Shown here: piece after piece, positions 53,859 through 64,000 of the stretch
Layout of the letters: every line of letters begins with the position of its first letter
Position numbering within the stretch: the first letter of the stretch is position 1
Source: Rhodococcus qingshengii JCM 15477
GTDB lineage: Bacteria; Actinomycetota; Actinomycetes; Mycobacteriales; Mycobacteriaceae
DNA: 64,000 bases
Assembly (NCBI RefSeq): GCF_023221595.1
Contig: NZ_CP096563.1
Span: 1,532,501-1,596,500 of the forward strand
Direction: 5' to 3'
Position numbers and translations under genes: made by a program
The notes under the pieces: model-generated
Seen by the model: the letters and a program-made list of their open reading frames with translations, nothing else
What the model was told of the DNA's origin: nothing
Databases searched by the model: none

Positions 53859-55054
53859 GCGACGGCACCGTACTGGTCATCAATTCCGGCTCGTCATCCA
53901 TCAAATTTCAACTCGTGCATCCGGATACGGCGGAATCGGTGGCGCACGGTCTCATCGAGCGCATCGGTGAGCCCGACGGCCACATCGTCTACAACCACCG
54001 CACCGGAGTCGAAGACCGGAGCCTTCCGATCGCCGATCACCGCGCAGGTCTGAAGATGGTGCTCGACATCGTCGCCGAGGTCGGGCGGCCGCTGAGTGAG
54101 GCCGGAATCATCGCAGTCGGTCACCGAGTCGTGCACGGTGGTGACATCTTCTATTCGCCGACTCTCATCGACGACGGCGTCGTGAAAGCCATCGCGGATT
54201 TGTCGAACCTTGCGCCGCTGCACAATCCGGCCAACGTGATCGGTATCGAGGTGGCGCGCGAAGAACTGCCAGACGTTCCGCACGTCGCAGTGTTCGACAC
54301 CGCCTTCTTTCACACACTGCCCGCGGCGGCGTCCACCTATGCGATCGATCGGGATGTGGCCAAGGCCAACCAGATTCGCCGGTACGGCTTCCACGGGACC
54401 TCACACGAATACGTGTCTGGACGGGTCGCGGAGTTCCTCGGCAAGGATCCCGCCGAGCTGAATCAGATAGTCCTGCACCTCGGAAACGGCGCTTCGGCCT
54501 CGGCAATCAAGGGCGGCAAGGCCATCGACACCACGATGGGCCTCACCCCGCTCGAGGGTCTTGTCATGGGCACCCGCAGCGGCGACATCGATCCAGGCAT
54601 CATCTTGCACCTCAATCGCAACTCGGGAATGAAGGTCGACGAGATCGACGACCTCCTCAACCGGCGCTCCGGTTTGAAGGGACTGTCGGGAGTCAACGAT
54701 TTCCGTGCCCTGCTCGCACTGATCGAGGGCGGCGACCAAGACGCACAACTTGCCTACGACGTCTACGTACACATGCTCCGTAAGTACATCGGTGCCTTCA
54801 TCGTTCAACTCGGTGGCCTCGACGTCATCACCTTCACCGGCGGTGTTGGCGAGAACAACGTCGACGTACGACGCGACAGCCTGGCCGGGCTTTCCCGTCT
54901 CGGTATCGAGGTCGATCCGGCTCTCAACGAGGCGAAGAGTCGCGACGAGCGTCGTATCTCCGCATCCTCGTCGGCTGTCGAGGTGCTGGTGGTCCCCACC
55001 AACGAGGAGTTGGCGATCGCCCGCGCGGCGAAGGCTTTGGTGGCCGCACTGTAG
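53855..55054 (+). CDS. ackA: Acetate kinase
   Basis: Makes ATP and acetate from acetyl phosphate. 399 residues, ASKHA fold: [24 protein letters not shown] with the active-site Arg, [35 protein letters not shown] and [21 protein letters not shown] (key TPLEG and TRSGD). GTG start coupled to pta. Converges on pknG. Confidence 0.97.
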   Translation: MSDGTVLVINSGSSSIKFQLVHPDTAESVAHGLIERIGEPDGHIVYNHRTGVEDRSLPIADHRAGLKMVLDIVAEVGRPLSEAGIIAVGHRVVHGGDIFYSPTLIDDGVVKAIADLSNLAPLHNPANVIGIEVAREELPDVPHVAVFDTAFFHTLPAAASTYAIDRDVAKANQIRRYGFHGTSHEYVSGRVAEFLGKDPAELNQIVLHLGNGASASAIKGGKAIDTTMGLTPLEGLVMGTRSGDIDPGIILHLNRNSGMKVDEIDDLLNRRSGLKGLSGVNDFRALLALIEGGDQDAQLAYDVYVHMLRKYIGAFIVQLGGLDVITFTGGVGENNVDVRRDSLAGLSRLGIEVDPALNEAKSRDERRISASSSAVEVLVVPTNEELAIARAAKALVAAL

Positions 55055-55087
55055 GTTTCTGCAGCACTGTAAACCTCGGGGCGTCCG

Positions 55088-58409
<3,322 letters not shown>

Positions 58410-58423
58410 CACCGGTACTCCCG

Positions 58424-59785
58424 TCACTGATACTCCCGCAGTCGAGGCCAGAATCCGATGAAGATTCCGGCAACTCCGAGAACTGCCAATACAGACATGC
58501 CCGGTGCAGAGGCAGCCAACACCCGGGAGGCGTACGAGACGTCGGACCGAAGATTCGTGCGCGAATCCACGATTCCCTGCCAGAGTTCGTGATCGAGCTT
58601 TCCGTACTCCGCGGCCGAATCCTGTTCTCCGGCGCCGATGGTGATGGCTGCGGCGGACGTGAAGTCGCCGTTTCCGAGACGGTCGTACATGCGCGTGTGC
58701 GCAGCCACCCACTGCTGGCGCGAGTCGAGTGCGGCGGTCAGCACTTCGCTGTTCACTCGGGCGCGTTCGTCGCTTTGCAGGCCCTCGAGGATGTCCCGCA
58801 GAGCATCGACCTTGCGGGTGAACGTCACGTTGTCCTCGGCGGTCGAATCCCGCCTCGCCAGCGTGAGGGTTTCCACGGTGCGTGCTTGCTGCGCCATGAT
58901 TCGTGCCTCGGTCAGTTCGTGCAGTGGCTCGGCCCCGGCGTCGAGCGCGCGCCCGGTGGCCAGTGCGGAGACCAGTCCGACCGTGAGCAGCCACAGCAGA
59001 GCTGCAGCGACCGCCAGCGAGGCAAGGATCAACCCGAGATTGAAGCGTCGGCGACTCTTGCGGGAGAAGTACATCTGTGTCGCCACCAGCGCGCACAGCA
59101 CGAAGACGAACGCCACGATCGGCCACCACGGTGGAGTCTCGAAATCGCGCTGTACTTGTGAGACCAGCGTCTCCTGCGAGGCGTGCAGTTGCTGGGCCAT
59201 CGGCAGCAGCGAGGTCTGCATCAACTGGGAGGCCTCGCTCAAATATGCTGCCCCGACCGGGTTTCCGACGCGATTGTTCGCCCGTGCAGTTTCGACCAGC
59301 CCGGTGTAGACGGAGAGGTCGGTCGAGATAGTGGTCAACGCGCTGTGACCGGCAAGATCAGTCGAGTCGAGACCGGCCGACGCCTGGACGATCTCCGCAG
59401 AGGCCTCACCGATCGACTGCGTGTATCGGTCGCGGACTTCGGCGGGTTCGAGGCCGCCGGAGATGAAGGCGGTGGCCGCGGCGGCGTCTGCCAAGGACAA
59501 CTCACTGTAGAGATTCTGGGCCGAGTTGGCGAGAGGCTCGGTTTCGACGAGGAGGAGGTCGAGGTTCGCCTGGCGATTCTCGATCGCTGCGGTGGCGAGG
59601 AGTCCGGCGATCAAAGTGATCGCGATCAGGATCAGTCCGACGACGGTCAACCGGCCAGGCGTCGAGGACATGAAGGCCTGCAGTTCGCGCCGCAGAAGTG
59701 CCTGCTCGTCCTCCGCCGACACTGATGTGGCCTCGGAGGGCGGCAGCGACCGGGGTTCGATGGACGGGACGACACGGTCGACCAT
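58424..59785 (-). CDS. Rv0412c-like transmembrane signalling protein
   Basis: 453 residues: membrane helix at about 42-62, an extracellular helical domain, a second helix pair in the middle (WPIVAFVFVLCALVATQMYF and LILASLAVAAALLWLLTV) and a C-terminal helix (PGMSVLAVLGVAGIFIGFW). The helical outer parts resemble four-helix sensor domains. First gene of the glnH-pknG operon and the proposed link between GlnH and PknG. The start MVDRVVPSIEP is preferred. Confidence 0.88.
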   Translation of the reverse strand: MVDRVVPSIEPRSLPPSEATSVSAEDEQALLRRELQAFMSSTPGRLTVVGLILIAITLIAGLLATAAIENRQANLDLLLVETEPLANSAQNLYSELSLADAAAATAFISGGLEPAEVRDRYTQSIGEASAEIVQASAGLDSTDLAGHSALTTISTDLSVYTGLVETARANNRVGNPVGAAYLSEASQLMQTSLLPMAQQLHASQETLVSQVQRDFETPPWWPIVAFVFVLCALVATQMYFSRKSRRRFNLGLILASLAVAAALLWLLTVGLVSALATGRALDAGAEPLHELTEARIMAQQARTVETLTLARRDSTAEDNVTFTRKVDALRDILEGLQSDERARVNSEVLTAALDSRQQWVAAHTRMYDRLGNGDFTSAAAITIGAGEQDSAAEYGKLDHELWQGIVDSRTNLRSDVSYASRVLAASAPGMSVLAVLGVAGIFIGFWPRLREYQ

Positions 59786-59943
59786 CGAGCACCTCACTTC
59801 GCTGTAGGCGGGCTACCGAGAAATGATGCCGCCGAGAAATGATTCAGGGCATCTTCGCGAGCATATAAGCATCACCTACACCTGGAGCAGATTGAAACGG
59901 TTAGTGTGGGACAACGGCGAGAGCAGGCGGAGCGAGGTAGTCG

Positions 59944-60558
59944 ATGCGTGGTGACGGTGACGGTTGGTCCATCGGATCGGACGGTACTCGGCATTGGGGT
60001 AAACACGGAGCCGCAGGACTGCTACTGCGTGCCCCCGATTCGGACGGATCACCCATGGTCTTGCTGCAGCATCGTGCGGCGTGGAGCCATCAGGGCGGAA
60101 CGTGGGCACTGCCCGGCGGAGCGCGGGACTCACACGAGAGCACGACGCACGCTGCCGTCCGGGAGGCACACGAAGAAGCAGGTATCGCCGAGGACGCCGT
60201 CCGTGTCCGCGGGGAAGTAGTGACGATGCGCGCCGAGAGCGGGTGGACTTACACCACCGTCGTGGCTGACGCGGCGCATCCACTGTCGACGGTTGCCAAT
60301 GGTGAGAGCACCGAGTTGCGGTGGGTACGCGAAGCCGACGTCGACTCACTGCCGCTGCATCCGGGCTTCGGTTCCTCATGGCCCGACCTCCGGACCGAGC
60401 CTGTTGTGGCCGTGGACGGCGATCCGCACACCGTCGTGCTCGAGGACGGCGGATTCGGATGGTTGTCGGGTAGTTCCCACCACGGCAGTGACCAGGCAGG
60501 CAGCGACCAGGCAGGCAGCGACCAGAACCTGTCCGAGGCGAGCAGTACCCAGTCGTAG
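59944..60558 (+). CDS. mutT3: NUDIX hydrolase, MutT3-like
   Basis: 204 residues. The complete Nudix box runs from GGARDSHES through the catalytic REAHEEAGI. In mycobacteria MutT3 hydrolyses oxidised guanine nucleotides. The C terminus ends in GSDQA repeats and a Ser-rich tail not needed for the fold. Position matches Rv0413. Confidence 0.92.
   Translation: MRGDGDGWSIGSDGTRHWGKHGAAGLLLRAPDSDGSPMVLLQHRAAWSHQGGTWALPGGARDSHESTTHAAVREAHEEAGIAEDAVRVRGEVVTMRAESGWTYTTVVADAAHPLSTVANGESTELRWVREADVDSLPLHPGFGSSWPDLRTEPVVAVDGDPHTVVLEDGGFGWLSGSSHHGSDQAGSDQAGSDQNLSEASSTQS
60484..60525 (+). repeat. 15-base tandem repeat at mutT3 3' end
   Basis: Three units encoding GSDQA, GSDQA and GSDQ; copies 2 and 3 are identical in their shared bases. 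Confidence 0.75.
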
Positions 60559-60589
60559 CAGTCGAGTCTTCACAGTTCATTCACAGCAG

Positions 60590-60620
60590 AAGGGCCGGAC
60601 TCCGCGGGAGTCCGGCCCTT
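60590..60620. terminator. Bidirectional terminator, mutT3 and small peptide 5
   Basis: Perfect 14-base arms (AAGGGCCGGACTCC and complement) with a GCG loop between convergent genes. Confidence 0.75.
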
Positions 60621-60650
60621 CGGTGTTTCGGTCGTCGACCGAAACGAGGC

Positions 60651-60782
60651 TCAGCTGAGCGAGTTCAGCGCCGTGATGAAGCTGACCGCGGTGATGCCGA
60701 GCTTGAGCAGCTCGCTGATCTTGCCGAGGTTCAGGTCTTCGAGCGATTCGGTGCTGAGCGAGCCGGTGTCGAGGGATCCCAT
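60651..60782 (-). CDS. Small amphipathic peptide 5 (43 aa)
   Basis: AGGAG seven bases before the ATG. Product begins MGSLDTGSLSTESLEDLNLG and continues with an amphipathic helix (ISELLKLGITAVSFITALN). MGSL is shared with peptide 1 and close to MFGSL of peptide 4; here the Ser-rich segment is at the N terminus rather than the tail. Its CRP-like site lies 80 bases upstream. Distant member of the family clustered near 17 kb. Confidence 0.7.
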   Translation of the reverse strand: MGSLDTGSLSTESLEDLNLGKISELLKLGITAVSFITALNSLS

Positions 60783-60861
60783 TTAGTGCTCCTAGGTTCA
60801 GTTAGTAACTGGAGGTAAACTACAACAAACCGAATGGGATGTGACACGCAATCGGAGCAAC

Positions 60862-60877
60862 TGTGAGCAAGATCACT
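60862..60877. promoter_or_regulatory. CRP/GlxR-type site upstream of small peptide 5
   Basis: TGTGA-GCAAGA-TCACT matches 9 of 10 conserved bases. The region also holds a dyad GTTGTC/GACAAC (60925-60942) and two TCGGACA words. Confidence 0.55.
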
Positions 60878-61030
60878 TAATCCGACTTTTCGGACATCCA
60901 ATCGCACCTAGGAACTGGGAGTTTGTTGTCTGATCGGACAACTTCCGTTCACAATTCGAGTCAGGCGTGCTGACCCGTAACTGTGCGGAAATCGCCCGGC
61001 AAACACTTGACGAACGCCAGTTACCGGCTT

Positions 61031-61726
61031 TCAGCGCCCAGCGACGGCTGCGGCGAGGCGTTGCGCGGCCGCCTGGGGGTCCGATGCTTGCGTGATTGCA
61101 CGCACGACGACGATGCGCGTGGCGCCGGCATCGAGCAGCTCTGGCAGACGTTCCTCGTCGATGCCGCCGATCGCGAACCAGGGCCGCGGCGGTGCGGCGT
61201 CGGCGGTCGATCGAACCAGTTCCAAACCGGACGCACTTCGATTCGGTTTGGTCGGTGTCGCCCAGACCGGCCCGGTACAGAAGTAGTCGACGCCCTCTTC
61301 GATGGCGGCCAGACTCGCCTGCGCGCGACTGCTCGTCGAACGGCCGATGACTACGTCTTCACCGACAACGGTTCGCGCGTAGGGGACGGGAATGTCGTTC
61401 TGGCCGAGGTGGAGGATGTCGGCGCCGGAAGCCATCGCGAGATCCGCGCGATCGTTGACGGCCAACAATGCGCCGTGGCGTCGCGCTGCGGTCGCGAGAA
61501 TGCCCAGCGCCACCAGTTCGTCCTTGGCCTCGAGCGGGCCGAACTCGCGCTCACCGGCAGAGCCTTTGTCACGCAATTGGATGATGTCGACTCCGCCGGA
61601 CAATGCTGCCTCGGCGAACTGCGCGAGGTCGCCTTTCTCGCGGCGCGCGTCGGTGCACAGGTACAGCCGTGCTGCTGCCAGGCGCTCGCGCCGGTCGATG
61701 TCGTTACTGGGATGTGTGGGGTGCAC
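61031..61726 (-). CDS. thiE: Thiamine-phosphate synthase
   Basis: Joins the pyrimidine and thiazole phosphates to make thiamine phosphate. About 231 residues, TIM barrel: [55 protein letters not shown] (key NDRAD and LHLGQ), IGRSTSS and [18 protein letters not shown] at 61726 places the start where the M. tuberculosis protein begins; a GTG at 61789 is the alternative. Transcribed away from the TPP riboswitch. Confidence 0.93.
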   Translation of the reverse strand: MHPTHPSNDIDRRERLAAARLYLCTDARREKGDLAQFAEAALSGGVDIIQLRDKGSAGEREFGPLEAKDELVALGILATAARRHGALLAVNDRADLAMASGADILHLGQNDIPVPYARTVVGEDVVIGRSTSSRAQASLAAIEEGVDYFCTGPVWATPTKPNRSASGLELVRSTADAAPPRPWFAIGGIDEERLPELLDAGATRIVVVRAITQASDPQAAAQRLAAAVAGR

Positions 61727-61801
61727 GGAGCAAACGGTAGCCTCTAGGGAGCAAGGTTCGACACGGGAGTCCTGAAACGTCGTCGTCACTTTTTGTCGTG
61801 A

Positions 61802-61885
61802 CTGCGAGGTTCGTAGGGCTGAGAGGGGATCGCGACCAGATCCCGACCGTCAGACCTGACCCGGATCATGCCGGCGCAGGAAGTG
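61802..61885 (+). promoter_or_regulatory. TPP riboswitch (THI box)
   Basis: The conserved core GGGCTGAGAGGGG, then GACCTGACCCGGATCATGCC and GGCGCAGGAAG. CTGCG (61802) and CGCAG (61875) may close the element. Immediately before the ribosome site GGAGG of thiO, so bound TPP would block translation or transcription of thiO-thiS-thiG. Confidence 0.9.
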
Positions 61886-61898
61886 GAGGTGGAGTTTC

Positions 61899-62974
61899 GT
61901 GAGTACACACGCTCGTACGGTGTCGGTTGTCGGCGGCGGTGTCATCGGTCTCGCTATCGCGTGGCGAGCAGCCCGCGACGGGTGGGCCGTTCGGTTGTAC
62001 GACCCGTCCATTGGATCAGGTGCTTCGTGGGTGGCGGGCGGAATGCTTGCCCCGCTTTCCGAAGGCTGGCCGGGTGAAGAAACCGCGTTGACAATCGGTG
62101 CAGCGTCCCTGGAACGGTGGCCGACGTTCGGTGAGGAGCTCGGAAAATTCGGGCAATCGGTCTTCACCGCGGACAGCTCGCTGACGGTTGCACTCGACAC
62201 TGCCGACGCGCAGGACCTGCAGACCATCGCCGAGTGGGTGAGCTCGCAGGGGCACGAACTCGAAGTTCTCGGTCGCGCGCGCATCCGTGAACTCGAACCG
62301 ATGCTGGGCCGGGGCATCCGGTCGGGGTTGATGGCTGTTGGTGAGTCCGCCGTCGACAACAGACTTCTGCTGGCGGCGTTGCAGAAGGCCTGTGCGGAAT
62401 CCGGCGTCGAATTGATCGCGCGGGCCGTCGACGACCTCGCCGAACTCGATACCGATCAGATAGTGCTCACCGCCGGTATCGCGTCACCCAAGCTGTGGCC
62501 CGGGCTACCGGTACGCCCGGTCAAGGGCGAAATCCTTCGCTTGCGCAGTAGGCCTGGAGTCACCCCGGCGCCCAGCCGCACCATCCGCGGAAGCGTCCAC
62601 GGGCGGCCCGCCTACCTCGTCCCGCGCGGTGACGGAATCGTCGTCGGCGCAACACAATACGAGTCTGGTGAGGATACACAGGTCACGATGGCCGGCGTAC
62701 GGGACCTGATCAACGACGCCGAGGCACTGATGCCGGCGATCGGCGAATACGAACTGTACGAGTGCGCGGCAGGTCTGCGTCCCATGACGCCGGACAACCT
62801 GCCGTTGATCGGGCGCGTGTCCGATCGTGTTGTCGTCTCCACCGGGCACGGCCGCAACGGGGTCCTGCTGACGCCCGTCACCGCCGATGCGACGGTCGCG
62901 TTGCTGAACGGCACATCTTTGGTCGAGGTAAAAGGAACCGAACCCGAGCGGTTCGCAGTAGCTAAGGAAAATTC

Positions 62975-62978
<4 letters not shown>
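61899..62978 (+). CDS. thiO: Glycine oxidase
   Basis: Oxidises glycine to iminoglycine for thiazole synthesis. 359 residues. FAD motif VSVVGGGVIGLAIAWRAA, SGASWVAGGMLAP, VKGEILRLR and the C-terminal AAGLRPMTPDNLPLIG and TGHGRNGVLLTP are typical. GTG start with GGAGG nine bases upstream. First gene of the TPP-controlled unit. Confidence 0.94.
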
Positions 62979-63935
<957 letters not shown>

Positions 63936-64000
63936 CGGACCATTTCCGGGTGTTTTCTCAGGGTTATGCCCAGATTGTCCGGCTTCGTGTCCTACCTGAG

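Overview
The window looks like a chromosome segment of a mycolic-acid actinobacterium, most probably Rhodococcus (R. erythropolis/qingshengii-like). The DNA is GC-rich and GTG starts and ATGA/GTGA overlaps are common. Three blocks follow Mycobacterium tuberculosis gene order closely: purA with its M50-protease neighbours (Rv0357c-Rv0361 region), purT/rhodanese/metZ (Rv0389-Rv0391), and fgd-pta-ackA-pknG-glnH-Rv0412c-mutT3-thiE-thiO-thiS-thiG (Rv0407-Rv0417). F420-dependent glucose-6-phosphate dehydrogenase, PknG and an Ag85-like mycolyltransferase homologue fit this. The genus call is inference from gene content.

Region 1 (1-16.7 kb): a truncated thiolase and an MFS exporter with a divergent HxlR regulator; a DUF222-HNH nuclease behind a near-perfect LexA (SOS) box; a GNAT; the M50 protease pair; purA; a HAD deoxyribonucleotidase; a MocR-type regulator; a methyltransferase; an alpha-methylacyl-CoA racemase; and a heterodimeric ABC exporter with one degenerate ATP site.

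Region 2 (16.9-26 kb): four genes of 37-48 codons that each have a strong ribosome binding site and encode an amphipathic segment plus Gly/Ser/Ala-rich tail. A fifth relative lies at 60.7 kb, and each of the three loci has a CRP/GlxR-type TGTGA-N6-TCACA-like site. Then a MASE1-GGDEF diguanylate cyclase, purT, a DUF456 protein whose end overlaps an antisense amidohydrolase, fprA, a Rv0361-like membrane protein, a rhodanese and metZ.

Region 3 (26-30.7 kb): a six-gene overlapping operon that looks like a TasA/camelysin-type secretion system. It has four proteins with SipW-type alternate signal peptides and two ER-type signal peptidases. One peptidase is fused in frame to a second substrate-like leader, an exposed domain and a Thr-rich stalk. 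This and the small-peptide family are the most novel items.

Region 4 (31-47.5 kb): after a HAD-IIA phosphatase and a TSUP permease come two nearly identical SAM-I (S-box) riboswitches. Each is followed by a tiny Cys-containing leader peptide (shared DLCRTA motif). The first precedes a polar amino acid ABC transporter, an FAD amine oxidase and a GNAT; the second precedes an oligopeptide-type ABC transporter, three luciferase-like monooxygenases and a DUF1684 protein. Together they look like a sulfur/methionine-responsive organosulfur uptake and salvage regulon.

Region 5 (47.5-64 kb): a deaminase-like protein with an altered catalytic motif, the mycolyltransferase-like esterase, a nonapeptide-repeat protein with RDD and DUF202 membrane partners, fgd, pta-ackA, the pknG-glnH-Rv0412c operon, mutT3, the fifth small peptide, thiE, and a TPP riboswitch leading thiO-thiS-thiG. 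No tRNA, rRNA, CRISPR array, insertion sequence or prophage was seen.
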